The notes: generated from the letters alone by a model not told the origin. A stretch of DNA of 64,000 nucleotides from Variovorax sp. 770b2 (GCF_900115685.1 NZ_FOXJ01000001.1:2203796-2267795); one strand, 5' to 3'. Positions 34,856 through 44,322 are shown, counted from the first letter of the stretch. Made by a program: numbers and translations.

Positions 34856-35752
34856 ATGATCGACGAACTCAAGACCTTCATCACCGTCTGCCGCCACGGC
34901 ACGTTCGCCGCGGCGGGCGAGCGCATCGGCCTCACGCAATCGGCGGTCAGCAGCCAGATCAAGCGCCTCGAGGAGAGCCTGGGCTTCGTGCTCTTCGACC
35001 GGACGGGGCGCTCCGCCACGCTGAACGCGGCAGGCGAAACGACGCTGGCACGCGCCGAGGAAATCTGCGCCCTCTACGCCAGGCTCGGCGACCTGCCCGA
35101 GGACGCCACGAACCGCGGTCTGCTGCGCATCGGCGCCATCGCCTCGGCGCAGCCGACGCTGGTTGCGCGGGCGCTTGCGCGGCTGCGCCAGAGCCAGCCT
35201 CTGCTGCGCGTGCATGTGTCGCCGGGTGTATCGATGCGGCTCATGGACGACCTGGACGCGGGCAGCATCGATGCGGCGGTGATGATCCGGCCGCCCTTCG
35301 GCCTCCTTCCCGACCTGGCGTGGCAGCCGCTGGTGCAGGAGCCCTATGTGCTGATCGTGCCGGCCGATGTGCCTGGAAAGAACTGGCGCAGCCTCCTGCA
35401 GGAGCAGCCGTTCCTTCGCTACGACCGCGCCTCGTTCGGCGGGCGGATGGTCGAGCGGTTCCTCCGGCGCGAGGGGCTGCAGGTCAGCGACTCCATCGAG
35501 GTGGACGAGATATCCGGCCTCATCCACATGGCCGCCAAGGGACTGGGCGTGGGCCTCGTCCCGCTGGTCGAGGCCCATCTTCCACTGCCGCCGGGCGTTC
35601 GCACGCTGTCGCTGGGCGAGCACACCTTCCACCGCGAGGTCGGACTGCTGCAGCGCAAGCCGCGCGCCGGCTCGCCCGTGGTTGCGCAGTTAGCGCTGTG
35701 CCTGCAGGAAGCGGCTCGAAGCTCACGCGCGAGGCGATCGAAAAAACCTTGA
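34856..35752 (+). CDS. LysR-family transcriptional regulator
   Basis: A 298-residue regulator. The N-terminal winged HTH is at residues 1-60 (ELKTFITVCRHGTFAAAGER, TQSAVSSQIKRLEESLG). The effector-binding domain is at about 90-290, with typical LRIGAIASAQPTLV and FLRYDRASFGG segments. It diverges from the VOC gene that it probably activates in response to an effector. The last 15 or so residues are rich in Arg and Lys. Confidence 0.93.
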   Translation: MIDELKTFITVCRHGTFAAAGERIGLTQSAVSSQIKRLEESLGFVLFDRTGRSATLNAAGETTLARAEEICALYARLGDLPEDATNRGLLRIGAIASAQPTLVARALARLRQSQPLLRVHVSPGVSMRLMDDLDAGSIDAAVMIRPPFGLLPDLAWQPLVQEPYVLIVPADVPGKNWRSLLQEQPFLRYDRASFGGRMVERFLRREGLQVSDSIEVDEISGLIHMAAKGLGVGLVPLVEAHLPLPPGVRTLSLGEHTFHREVGLLQRKPRAGSPVVAQLALCLQEAARSSRARRSKKP

Positions 35753-35817
35753 CCGTCTCCAGAAGGACGACCATCGGGAGCGCCCCCGCAAAACAGGCGC
35801 GCTTGCAGAGCGTCGCG

Positions 35818-37290
35818 CTAGCCGCCCGCGGCCGCAGCCGCCGGCCCCAGCCGGAAATCGACCGGCACCTGGATCGGTGCCATCACGGCGCGCCCGCTGC
35901 GCGTTTGCGCAGGGCTGAACTTCATCCGGAACACCGCCTCGGTTGCCGCCTCGTCGAGCACGGCGTAGCCGGAACTCTCGACCACGGTGGCGGTCGATGC
36001 GATGCCTTCGGTGCCCACGAGCGCGCGCAGCACCACCTTGCCCTCGTAGCCCCAGCGGCGCGCGGCCTCGGGATAGGTGACCTGGGGCGCGCTCGCATAG
36101 CCCGGCGCCTTGTCCACCGGGTCCTGCCGCTCCTGCGCGATGGCGTCGTTGACCTGCTGCAGGCGCGCACGCAGCGTGGCCGCACGCTCCGTGCGTCCGC
36201 GCCGCGCCTCGATGCCGCTCAACAGCTCGAGCGTCTCCGCGATGGCGGGGTCGTTGCGCCAGTACAGCAGCTGCCGCAGTTCGAGCGAACGGTTCGCGGC
36301 GGCCTCGGCACCGTCCAGGTCGCCGGTGGCGCTCAGGATCTGCCCCAGCGTGAAGAGCCCGCGCGCCAGTTCGGCATTGTTGGAGGACGTCGGCGCATTG
36401 AAGATCAGGATCGCCCGCCTCGCGGCAGCCTCGCCGCTGGCCGGCTGCCCGCGGGCCACCCAGGTGGCGGCCAGCTCGTCCAGCGTCAGCGCGATGAGCG
36501 CATCGCTGGGCGGCTTCTGCCGCTCCCCCACTTCGAGCGCGCGCTCCAGGTAGGCGACGGCGCCTTCGTAGTCCCTGGCGGCGCGGCGCGAGATGCCCAG
36601 CACCCGCAGCGTGTGCGCGACCTCGAACGAGCCTTGCGGCCCGGCGAGCGCCTCGCGCGTTGCCAGCGACTTCTGCAGCAAGGGCTCGGCGCGCACCGGC
36701 TGGTCCAGCACGGCGTACATCACGCCCTGCCCGTACTGCAGCTGGGCCAGGAGGGGCATGTCTTTCTCGGTCGGCGGGGTCAGCAGCGCGGTGGCCCGCG
36801 CGTAGAGCCGCTCGGCCTCGTCGGTGCGGCCATCGCCCGCGCACAGCCTGGCCAGGGACGCGAGCAGCGAGGCCAGCGCGCCGGCCGGCGGTGCCGATAG
36901 GTGCTCGGTGATCGCCAGCGCGCGCCGCAGCAGCGGCTCCGCCAACCTGGGCTGACGCGTGTCCAGGTACAGCTGGCCGAGCTTCCAGAGACTCACCGCC
37001 TGCCGCGGATGGAACGGCGGCAGCGTCTTGCCCGAGAGGTCGACCAGCCGCCGGCCCATGTCGGTGGCTTCGCCGATCTTGCCGGCCATGACGTAGGTCT
37101 CGAAGGCCTGGTCCAGACGCTCCCAATCGACGCTCTGCGCCGGGGTCTGCGCCAGCGCCATGCCCGCGCCCAGCGACAGCACGCCGAGGGGTGCCATCCG
37201 CAGCGCCAGGCCGGTTGAAAGGCCGGTTGCGAGGAGCACGCTGCGCGTGAGCCTCCCCATGCGGGAGGTGCGACGGCCCGGCGCGGTCAC
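35818..37290 (-). CDS. exported TPR protein with TonB C-terminal domain
   Basis: About 490 residues. The start is taken as a GTG at 37290 that overlaps the protease stop (GTGA) and has a GAGGAA site nine bases upstream; ATG at 37260 lacks one. A signal or anchor segment (about residues 16-48) ends near LAQTPAQ. Residues about 55-380 hold repeated TPR-like helical pairs (YLDTRQPRLAEPLLRRALAI, YEGAVAYLERALEVGE, DLDGAEAAANRSLELRQ). The final 90 residues are a TonB_C fold (VTYPEAARRWGYEGKVVLRA ... VFRMKFSPA). No long proline-rich spacer exists, so classical energy transduction to outer-membrane receptors is doubtful. It is last in a three-gene envelope operon. Confidence 0.78.
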   Translation of the reverse strand: MTAPGRRTSRMGRLTRSVLLATGLSTGLALRMAPLGVLSLGAGMALAQTPAQSVDWERLDQAFETYVMAGKIGEATDMGRRLVDLSGKTLPPFHPRQAVSLWKLGQLYLDTRQPRLAEPLLRRALAITEHLSAPPAGALASLLASLARLCAGDGRTDEAERLYARATALLTPPTEKDMPLLAQLQYGQGVMYAVLDQPVRAEPLLQKSLATREALAGPQGSFEVAHTLRVLGISRRAARDYEGAVAYLERALEVGERQKPPSDALIALTLDELAATWVARGQPASGEAAARRAILIFNAPTSSNNAELARGLFTLGQILSATGDLDGAEAAANRSLELRQLLYWRNDPAIAETLELLSGIEARRGRTERAATLRARLQQVNDAIAQERQDPVDKAPGYASAPQVTYPEAARRWGYEGKVVLRALVGTEGIASTATVVESSGYAVLDEAATEAVFRMKFSPAQTRSGRAVMAPIQVPVDFRLGPAAAAAGG

Positions 37291-38282
37291 TGCTTGAGTT
37301 CCTCGCAACGGCCGGCTTCGCACTTCACGAGAAGGGCATAGCCGTCCGTGCAGGCGACGGTGTAGGTCTCGACGCCCGCGCCCTTGCCGACCAGCGCAGC
37401 GCGCGGCTCCGTGGCGCAGCGCTGCGCCTTGGCCAGCCGTTCGGCATCGATCGCGTTCTGCCCTGTCGGGTGCACCTCGGCCGGCGGCGGTACGGGTATC
37501 GCTACAGCCACCGGTGCCGCTGCCGCTGCGGCCGGAACGACAGGCCGCGCTGGCTCGTTCGTCTGAACCACCACCGCGGCCAGCGTCGGCGTCGACGATG
37601 CGGCGGGCTTCTCGGTGCGCCGGTACTCGGCCATGGCCAGCCGACCGCGCGCGGGCACTTCGCCGATCCACTGGGCGGGCCGCGCGAAGTTCAGGTTCTG
37701 TGCGCTGCCGCCGATGGCGGCGGTGGTGATGCCGATCAGCCGCGCCTGGTCGTCGAAGAGTCCGCCGCCGCTGGAGCCGGGAGAAATCGGCGCCGTGACC
37801 TGGATGTACTCCACCTCGCCCGCGGCATTGCGCCGCAGCGCGGAAACCAGGCCGTCGCTCAAGGTCTGCTCCAGCCCGCGGGGCGCGCCGATCGCGTAGG
37901 CCTTCTGCCCGACCTGCAAGGCGGCCGTGGGCACGACGGCCGCCGCCGTTGCGGACGACGGCAGGTTGTCCGCCTTGAGCTGGCAGAGGTCGCGCTCGGG
38001 GTCCGGAAACTCGAGGCTGGCGGGCAGTTCCTCGCGCTCGCGCCGCAGCGTGACCGACACGGCCCTGCGAAGCACATGGCAGTTGGTTACCAGGCGGCCG
38101 GGGCCCACGACGACGGCGCTGCCGCTGCCCAGCGCGCGCCCCTGGTCGTCGCGCGGCACCACGACCCACACGGCGGGCGAGACCTTCCGGAAGATCTCCT
38201 CGGGTGTCAGCGCGTTCGCAAGGCCGGGCAACAGGGTGCAGAAGGCCACGGCCGCAGCCAGGCGTGTCGTTGTCGTTTTCAA
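37287..38282 (-). CDS. exported trypsin-like serine protease
   Basis: About 331 residues from a TTG at 38282 that has GGGAG six bases upstream and gives a clean signal peptide (KTTTTRLAAAVAFC..., cut after ANA); a GTG at 38312 is an alternative. The S1/trypsin-2 domain has a complete triad: His in TNCHVLRR, Asp in ERDLCQL and Ser in SPGSSGGGLFD. The C-terminal 110 residues are an Ala/Pro/Val-rich linker followed by a Cys-containing tail (AQRCATEP ... EAGRCEELKQ). There is no PDZ domain, unlike DegP. It is the middle gene of the operon with a lipoprotein and a TPR/TonB_C protein, all predicted to act in the envelope. Confidence 0.82.
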   Translation of the reverse strand: MKTTTTRLAAAVAFCTLLPGLANALTPEEIFRKVSPAVWVVVPRDDQGRALGSGSAVVVGPGRLVTNCHVLRRAVSVTLRREREELPASLEFPDPERDLCQLKADNLPSSATAAAVVPTAALQVGQKAYAIGAPRGLEQTLSDGLVSALRRNAAGEVEYIQVTAPISPGSSGGGLFDDQARLIGITTAAIGGSAQNLNFARPAQWIGEVPARGRLAMAEYRRTEKPAASSTPTLAAVVVQTNEPARPVVPAAAAAAPVAVAIPVPPPAEVHPTGQNAIDAERLAKAQRCATEPRAALVGKGAGVETYTVACTDGYALLVKCEAGRCEELKQ

Positions 38283-38319
38283 TGGAGACTCCCACGAGAA
38301 AAATGAACGCACTGCGTGG

Positions 38320-39024
38320 CTACTTCGGCAGCAACCCGCCGAGGTCCCTCATCTCGACGCGCCCTCCGCTGCCGCCCGACCACGGCACCGAGGCGGGCTG
38401 GACTTCGGTCACCGGATCGGGAAAGGTCATCGCGCGCCTGGCGATTTCTTCCGAGGTCAGCGTGCCGCTGCGCCCCTGGCTGGTGACGAAGGGCTTGAGC
38501 GCTTCCATCACCGCGCTGGCCCGCAGCGAGTACCGCGCGCCGGGCTCCGTCGATGTCTTGAACATCAGGATCGTGGCCTTGCTGTGCCAGGTGGTGATGG
38601 TTCCGCCGCCGCCGGGCACATAGATGTAGGTCGGCGCCCGGTAGCCACCGCTGCCTCCCCCGCTGCCGCCCTTGAGCTCGACCCACTCGGGCGCGTCCGT
38701 CTCGTCCTGGGCGAGGCGAAAGTCCGCCTGTTCATCGGGTGCGGATGCGCTCGCCTTGGGAAGCGCGACGAAGTAGGCGTACCCCTTTTGCACCGTCAGG
38801 TCCGCGCACCGGTAGAGCCAGTAGTTCCAGACGGCGTCCTTGGAGGTGTTGCCGTTGCCGGAGAACTCGACGATGTAGCTGTTGTCGGTCAGGCGGGTGT
38901 CGGTGTAGCCGCCGGTGGCGCCCTTGGGCTGGTACACCGTCGTGCAGGCGGCCAGGAGGCTGGCGGCCGCGACGGCCGCGAGCGCGGCCAGGGTCCTGAG
39001 GGAGGTTCGTACGTGCAGCTTCAT
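38320..39024 (-). CDS. CC0125/CC1285-type lipoprotein
   Basis: A 234-residue predicted lipoprotein. The ATG at 39024 (MKLHVRTSLR) begins a lipoprotein signal with lipobox LLAAC near residue 25. After the Cys, TTVYQPKGATGGYTDTRLTD and YRCADLTVQKGYAYFVAL match the CC0125/CC1285 family of bacterial lipoproteins of unknown function, which commonly react to envelope or metal stress. A Gly/Ser-rich loop (GGSGGGSGGY) lies mid-protein. It is the first gene of the operon with the protease and TPR/TonB_C genes. Confidence 0.8.
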   Translation of the reverse strand: MKLHVRTSLRTLAALAAVAAASLLAACTTVYQPKGATGGYTDTRLTDNSYIVEFSGNGNTSKDAVWNYWLYRCADLTVQKGYAYFVALPKASASAPDEQADFRLAQDETDAPEWVELKGGSGGGSGGYRAPTYIYVPGGGGTITTWHSKATILMFKTSTEPGARYSLRASAVMEALKPFVTSQGRSGTLTSEEIARRAMTFPDPVTEVQPASVPWSGGSGGRVEMRDLGGLLPK

Positions 39025-39288
39025 CGTCTTTTTGTTGGGTAAGAAACCGAACACGACGATACAAACTTCGACGTGAAAGCACAACGAAAGCTTCAAACGC
39101 CTTCGAATGCCGTGACGCAAACCTCGGCCGTCGTTGCAAAACTGCCGAAATCCGTCACACCGCATTACCGCCCACGCGCTTCGGTAGTAACCCCTGAATC
39201 GATGAAGGCGGATTGACAGCCCCGGCCTCTACGATGACGGCGGCAGGCAGCGCCCACGCTGCCGCCCCCCCTTTCTCCAGGAGACATC

Positions 39289-40113
39289 GTGAAGCCCCTT
39301 CTTTCCTTTTCCTCTCTCACCCGCCGCGCCGCACTCCCGCTCGTCGCGGCCCTCGCGCTCGCCGGCTGCGGCAGCTTCGGCAACGACACCAAGCCGGCCG
39401 GTGGCGACGACATCCACGTCATGACCTCGGGCGGCTTCACCGCCGCCTACAACGACCTGCGCCCCGAGTTCGAACGCAGCAGCGGCCGCACGGTCAAGAC
39501 GGCCTATGGCGCCTCGATGGGCAACGCGCAGGACTCGATTCCGAGCCGCCTCGGGCGCAACGAGCCCGCCGACGTGGTGATCCTCGCGCGTCCGGCGCTC
39601 GACGACCTCGTCGCGAAGGGCAAGGTGGTCGCGGGCAGCCAGGTCGACCTCGTGCGCTCGGCCATCGGACTCGCGGTGCGCAAGGGCGCGCCCCGGCTGG
39701 ACATCGGCAGCGTCGATGCGCTCAAGCGCACGCTGATCGCGGCGCCGTCGATCGCCTACTCGGCCAGCGCGAGCGGCACCTACTACGAGACCGAGCTGCT
39801 CAAGAAGCTCGGCATCGAAGACCAGGTGAAGCCCAAGAGCAAGCGCATCCTGAGCGAACGCGTGGGTACTGTCGTCGCGCGCGGCGACGCGGCGCTGGGC
39901 CTGCAGCAGGTGAGCGAGCTGCTGCCCGTCGCGGGCATCGACTACATCGGTCCGCTGCCCGCCGAGGTGCAGCAGAACACCGTGTTCTCGGCCGGCATCG
40001 CCACCGCGTCCAAGCAACCCGATGCGGCGCGGCAGCTGATCCGCTACCTCAACTCGCCGGCCGCCGCGCCCACCATCGCGAAGACCGGGCTGGAGCCGCT
40101 GACTGCGCGTTGA
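39289..40113 (+). CDS. ModA-like extracellular solute-binding lipoprotein
   Basis: A 274-residue protein. It starts with GTG at 39289, with AGGAGA six bases upstream, and has a lipobox LAGC near residue 25. The mature part is a type II solute-binding fold similar to molybdate-binding ModA (IHVMTSGGFTAAYNDLRPEF, GRNEPADVVILARPALDDL, AIGLAVRKGAP, SASASGTYYETELLKKLG). Orphan ModA-like proteins without ABC partners are common in Comamonadaceae, and their ligand is often not molybdate. No permease or ATPase gene is adjacent. The next gene, 82 bases on, also encodes a solute-binding-like protein. Confidence 0.84.
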   Translation: MKPLLSFSSLTRRAALPLVAALALAGCGSFGNDTKPAGGDDIHVMTSGGFTAAYNDLRPEFERSSGRTVKTAYGASMGNAQDSIPSRLGRNEPADVVILARPALDDLVAKGKVVAGSQVDLVRSAIGLAVRKGAPRLDIGSVDALKRTLIAAPSIAYSASASGTYYETELLKKLGIEDQVKPKSKRILSERVGTVVARGDAALGLQQVSELLPVAGIDYIGPLPAEVQQNTVFSAGIATASKQPDAARQLIRYLNSPAAAPTIAKTGLEPLTAR

Positions 40114-40195
40114 TCACGGCATCGACCGGCCGAACTCGCCGCATGCCCTCACTCTTAAACTGACGCACCTCCCTGCTTCCCGACGAACGGACGCC

Positions 40196-40927
40196 ATGAC
40201 CCAGCCCTCCCCCGCCCTCGTTTCCGCCTTCGCGCCCAACGGCACGCTGCGCGCCTCGATCAACCTCGGCAACCCGATCCTTGCCAACAAGGACGCCGCG
40301 AGCGGCGAGCCCGTGGGCGTGTCGATCGACCTCGCGCACGAGTTCGCGCGGCGCCTGGGCGTGGGCATCGAGCTCGTCGTGTTCGAGAAGGCCGCCACCT
40401 CGGTCGATGCGGTGAAGAGCGAGAAGGCCGACATCGGCTTCTTCGCCATCGATCCCGCGCGCAGCGAAGGCCTGCGCTTCACCGCGCCCTACGTGCTGAT
40501 CGAGGGCAGCTACCTTGTGCCGGAATCGTCGGCGCTCGCCGACAACGCGCAGGTCGATGCGCAGGGCCATCGCATCTCGGTCGGGTCGGGCAGTGCTTAC
40601 GACCTGTTCCTCACGCGCGAGATCAAGCACGCCGAGATCGTCCGCCTGCAAGGCGCCGGCCCCGCGCTGGCCGCGCTGCGATCGGGGAATGTCGAAGTGG
40701 CGGCCGGCATTCGCCAGCTGCTCGAAGGCGAAGCACAGCGCGCGCCGGGCGTGCGCGTGCTGCCGGGCCGCTTCATGGTGATCCAGCAGGCCATGGGCAC
40801 ACCGGCCAGCCGCGGCGCGCAAGCGCAGGCGCTGCTCGCCGCCTTCGTCGAGGAGATGAAGGCGAGCGGCTTCGTCGCCGATGCGCTGAAACGCCACCGC
40901 ATCGAAGGCGCGATCGTCGCGCCTTAG
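40196..40927 (+). CDS. SBP_bac_3-like solute-binding domain without signal peptide
   Basis: A 243-residue protein with the periplasmic amino-acid-binding fold (GEPVGVSIDLAHEFARRLGV near residue 37, VKSEKADIGFFAIDPARSEG, FTAPYVLIEGSYLVP). The N-terminus, MTQPSPALVSAFAPNGTLRA, has no hydrophobic export core, and there is no upstream in-frame start that would add one. The protein is therefore predicted to stay in the cytoplasm, unlike most of this family, or the true start and sequence differ. It lies 82 bases after the ModA-like gene and may be co-transcribed. No transporter subunits are adjacent. Confidence 0.78.
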   Translation: MTQPSPALVSAFAPNGTLRASINLGNPILANKDAASGEPVGVSIDLAHEFARRLGVGIELVVFEKAATSVDAVKSEKADIGFFAIDPARSEGLRFTAPYVLIEGSYLVPESSALADNAQVDAQGHRISVGSGSAYDLFLTREIKHAEIVRLQGAGPALAALRSGNVEVAAGIRQLLEGEAQRAPGVRVLPGRFMVIQQAMGTPASRGAQAQALLAAFVEEMKASGFVADALKRHRIEGAIVAP

Positions 40928-40931
40928 TCCG

Positions 40932-41339
40932 TCAGAGCTTGTAGGCCTCCACCGGCCCCTGCGAATAGAAGAGGAAGTAGCCGGTCTCCGTCTTGAAGCT
41001 GTTCTTCTGCCAGCCCGGCGGCACCTTGAAGATCGCCAGCTGGTCGCTGGAGACGCCGACGAACTGCGTGTTCTCGCCGTCCGTGGTGATCTTGTTCCAG
41101 CGCTCGCGCGTCACCGGCTGCATCTGCATCTTGGGTTCGCTCCACTCAGGCGTGCGCACCTTGTCGCGCATGATGTAGCGGTCGCCCTGGCGCTCGATCT
41201 TCACGACCTCCTTGAGCGCGCCGTCCTTCTTGATGGCATAGACGCCGACCAGTTCGGCCTCGGGTCCGCCACCCGCGCCGCAGCCCGCCAGCAGCGAGGC
41301 GCAAGCGCCCGCCACGATGTACTTGAATAGATTTTTCAT
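40932..41339 (-). CDS. small lipoprotein of unknown function
   Basis: A 135-residue protein from ATG at 41339 (MKNLFKYIVAG), with a second possible start at 41348. It has a lipoprotein signal with lipobox LLAGC near residue 19. The mature domain is charged and beta-rich (LVGVYAIKKDGALKEVVKIERQGDRYIMRD, then a Trp/Asn-containing C-terminal half). I recognise no family. It lies 80 bases downstream of the aminopeptidase gene on the same strand and may share its transcript. Confidence 0.65.
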   Translation of the reverse strand: MKNLFKYIVAGACASLLAGCGAGGGPEAELVGVYAIKKDGALKEVVKIERQGDRYIMRDKVRTPEWSEPKMQMQPVTRERWNKITTDGENTQFVGVSSDQLAIFKVPPGWQKNSFKTETGYFLFYSQGPVEAYKL

Positions 41340-41419
41340 GAGGGTCATGGTGTGAGGCGCGAGCCGCCGGACGCCCCGCGAAGGCACGCCCGGCCGGCAT
41401 CACGCACAGGTCACGAAGG

Positions 41420-43639
41420 TCAGCGCTTGTCGTTCTCGCGCAGCTTCAGGCTGCCCTGGAAGCGCAGTGCGTGCGGGTACTCTTCCTTCTCGCCTGCGTC
41501 CACCGCCGCCATCTTCTGCTGGCTCAGCTGCGTCTTGGCGAGCACCGGCGCCGGCAGGTTCAGCACGCCCTTGATCTGGTCGTACTGCGCCTGCGTGATG
41601 CGGCCCACGCCGAGAAGGCGGAACGCGTCGCGCTCGATGTTCAGCAACAAGGGCTTGTTGGCCGCCAGGTTCTGCACCTTGGCCAGCAGGTCGCTCCACG
41701 ACTGCGCGCTGTAGTTGCTCACGTAGTAGTCCTGTCCGGTCGGCCCGGCCAGCACCGCCGTGCACCCCGGCAGCTCCAGCTGCACCGCGTTGTTCGACAT
41801 CACGAAGGTCTTGCGTTGCTCCATCGAATTGCCGTACGCCAGCGTGACGGGGATGGTCCACGTCGAGGCCGGGAACTGGTTCTGGTTGGGGAACGCCTCC
41901 TGCGAGATGTTCACGTAGGTGCGGTCGCCGGCGCATTGCGCATCCACCGTCAGGAGCGGAATGCCCGTCTGGCGGATGAGGCTGTCGCCGATGTCGCTCA
42001 CCTTCTTGTCGGTCACCTTCTCCAGCGAACTCCACAGCCGCGACGGCGTGACGTTGCCGTACGCATAGTCCTTCAGGTAGATCTGCAGGCCCTTTTGCAT
42101 CGCCTCCTCGCCGATGTAGTTCTGGATCGTCTCCAGCACGTGGCTGCCCTTGTTGTAGACGAAGATCGACGGGCTGATGAAGCCGAACGAACCCGCGTCG
42201 TTCAGGTTGCGCTGCACCGGCACCGCCGTGTTCTTCAGGTCCGCCACGATCACGTTGTGCTTGTCCAGCACGTAGTCCGAGAAGCTGTAGTACTCGGGGT
42301 GGAATTTGATCGTGGTGCGCCGCTCGAACCAGCGCGCGAACGACTCGTTGAGCCACACGTTGTCCCACCAGTCGAGCGTGACCAGGTCACCGAACCACTG
42401 GTGCGCCACCTCGTGCGTCACCACCGTCACCGAGTACAGCGTGGGCGTGTCGCCGGGCTTGGTCAGCACCGCGTCGGCGAACTCGAAGATCGAGCCCCAG
42501 TTCTCCATGCCGCCGAAGCCGGTGTTGGGCTTGTTGTTGTAGCTGTCGTTGGCCGCGACGGTGTCGAACTTCTTGAAGGGCAGCGGGATGCCGGTGTACT
42601 TGTAGTAGTAGTCCATCGACACCTTGGTCCACTCCATCGCGAACTTGGCCCAGTCCGAGCGGCCCGGCGGCGTGAACCAGCGCAGCGGCATGTCGCTGCC
42701 GTCCAGCGGGTTCTTGAAGGTGTCGGCCAGGATGTCGAACTTGCCGCCGCCGAAGAAGGTGAGGTACATCGGCATCGAGGGCGTCTTCTCGAACGCCACC
42801 TGCTGGTAGCCGTCGGGCAGCTTCACCGCCGACTTCTGCGCGCCGTTGGACACCGTCTTCCAGTCGCCCGGCACCTCGGCCGAAATCTCGAAGGTGTGGC
42901 GGAAGGCCGGCTCGTCCCAACCGGGGAACCATTGCCGCGCGTAGTTGGTTTCGCCTTGCGTCACGATGGCATCGCTGCTCACGCCTTCGGGCGTGGACAG
43001 ACCCACCTTGAAGATGCCGGTGGCGGCCGAGCAGAACGGGTTGCGCGCCACTTCGGCGGGCGGGCAGTACTCCGCATCGGAGAACTGGATCTTGCCGTCC
43101 CACTCCATGTGCAGCAGGTACTTGCCCTTGGCGATCTGGCCGTCGTTCAGGCGCAGCTGCACGAAGTCACCGAGCGTCTGCGGTGTCGGGATCAGCGGTA
43201 TCGCCTCGCCCGGATTCGACACCTTGCGCAGCGTGGTGCGGCCCTTGGCGAAGTTCAGGTTGTGCGCGGCCACGACGATCGCATCGACCGGCTTGAGCAC
43301 CTCGATCTCCACGTCGCCGCGGCCCACGAAAGTCTTGAGCGCCGCATCGGGGCGGAACCACAGCTTGTAGTTGCTCGGCCAGACGGTGTCGGGCAGTTCC
43401 ATCGGCTTGGCGGACTTGTCCACCGCGGCCACGGCAGCGGGTGCGGGCACGCCGTCGTCCGGTGTCTTGGCCGCGCTGTCGGATGCGGGGCCGGACGTGA
43501 TCGGGCCCGAAAGGCCGACACCCGCGCCACCGCCGAACGAAGGGGCGCTGTCTCCGCCGCCGCCGCAAGCCGTGATGACGGCAAGGGTCACTGCGGTGAT
43601 GGCAAGATGATTCACGAGGGAGTAATTGAGTTTTTTCAT
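41420..43639 (-). CDS. exported M1-family zinc aminopeptidase (lipoprotein)
   Basis: A 739-residue protein. ATG at 43639 has an AGAAGG ribosome-binding site; the upstream extension is not used. The N-terminus is a lipoprotein signal with lipobox ITAC near residue 23, followed by a Gly/Ser/Ala-rich linker of about 60 residues. The catalytic site is complete: H409-E-V-A-H413 and E432 in WLNES give the HEXXH-X18-E zinc motif, and GGMEN upstream is the exopeptidase motif (usually GAMEN). An ERAP1_C-like region follows. It removes N-terminal residues from peptides outside the cytoplasm. A 683-base gap lies upstream. Confidence 0.9.
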   Translation of the reverse strand: MKKLNYSLVNHLAITAVTLAVITACGGGGDSAPSFGGGAGVGLSGPITSGPASDSAAKTPDDGVPAPAAVAAVDKSAKPMELPDTVWPSNYKLWFRPDAALKTFVGRGDVEIEVLKPVDAIVVAAHNLNFAKGRTTLRKVSNPGEAIPLIPTPQTLGDFVQLRLNDGQIAKGKYLLHMEWDGKIQFSDAEYCPPAEVARNPFCSAATGIFKVGLSTPEGVSSDAIVTQGETNYARQWFPGWDEPAFRHTFEISAEVPGDWKTVSNGAQKSAVKLPDGYQQVAFEKTPSMPMYLTFFGGGKFDILADTFKNPLDGSDMPLRWFTPPGRSDWAKFAMEWTKVSMDYYYKYTGIPLPFKKFDTVAANDSYNNKPNTGFGGMENWGSIFEFADAVLTKPGDTPTLYSVTVVTHEVAHQWFGDLVTLDWWDNVWLNESFARWFERRTTIKFHPEYYSFSDYVLDKHNVIVADLKNTAVPVQRNLNDAGSFGFISPSIFVYNKGSHVLETIQNYIGEEAMQKGLQIYLKDYAYGNVTPSRLWSSLEKVTDKKVSDIGDSLIRQTGIPLLTVDAQCAGDRTYVNISQEAFPNQNQFPASTWTIPVTLAYGNSMEQRKTFVMSNNAVQLELPGCTAVLAGPTGQDYYVSNYSAQSWSDLLAKVQNLAANKPLLLNIERDAFRLLGVGRITQAQYDQIKGVLNLPAPVLAKTQLSQQKMAAVDAGEKEEYPHALRFQGSLKLRENDKR

Positions 43640-44322
43640 GATCGCCTTCTGGTAAGGACATTGCGCTGGCCTTGCATGCACCGGCGGGTAGCCGGCGATG
43701 CGCGGACACGCGCGGTGATGGAAGAACAACTGACGCTGCGAACAGGCAGCACCGCACCCTCCCGGCGAACGAGACGTTCGTCAGGACGACATGGAACCAC
43801 CGGAATTTTTCTTCGGCCGGCGCATCACGAACAAGCGATGAACGTGCGACGCCAGGCCACGCTGCAAGCTATGCAGGCGGCCCCAGGATGCGGGGGGTGA
43901 TGGCTTCCATTCCCGTCGATGCGCGGGTGGATGGGGATGCGGGGGATCGGGCCTCGAGGCGGGTGCGGCCTTAGCGCCCGCGCATCGGCGCCGGTCGTTC
44001 ATGCATCGCATGAACGACACGCGCTGTGCTCGTCAGGATCAGAATTCTTGCGGCTCTTGTCGTTGATATCACGCGCATTCCCTCGTCCGTTGAATGCGCT
44101 CAGTTGTAGCTGATCGACTGCGATCTCTCAACGACTCGCGGAACTTTTCGCTCTCAAAATGTTCGCGCGCGATAGGACGAATGGAGTCACTGCATTCGAT
44201 GCATGTCGTGCGATACGAAGATGGTTCTGCGGATGCGGCGCACGTGCTGCGTCGACACGAAAACTCGTAGTCATCGGGTGTGACGATGCAGCCACACTCC
44301 GCGCCTCAAAGCGATACAGGCG
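43640..44322. other. 683-base gap upstream of the aminopeptidase gene
   Basis: Between the 3' end of the MFS gene and the start of the aminopeptidase gene, both leftward. Only short, low-quality frames are present, and GC content is lower than in the genes. It probably contains the aminopeptidase promoter and the end of the long catabolic operon. I found no recognisable RNA gene or mobile-element remnant. Confidence 0.45.
44103..44131 (-). promoter_or_regulatory. possible sigma-70 promoter (weak)
   Basis: On the minus strand TTGAGA, a 17-base spacer and TACAAC resemble -35 and -10 boxes (five and four of six matches). It points toward the aminopeptidase gene but lies about 460 bases upstream of its start. 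Only pattern matching supports it. Confidence 0.25.

Noticed and set aside
39213..40163. 316-codon rightward frame overlapping the ModA-like gene
   Set aside because: It is in a different frame from the recognised lipoprotein gene and consists of Arg/Gly/His-rich low-complexity sequence.
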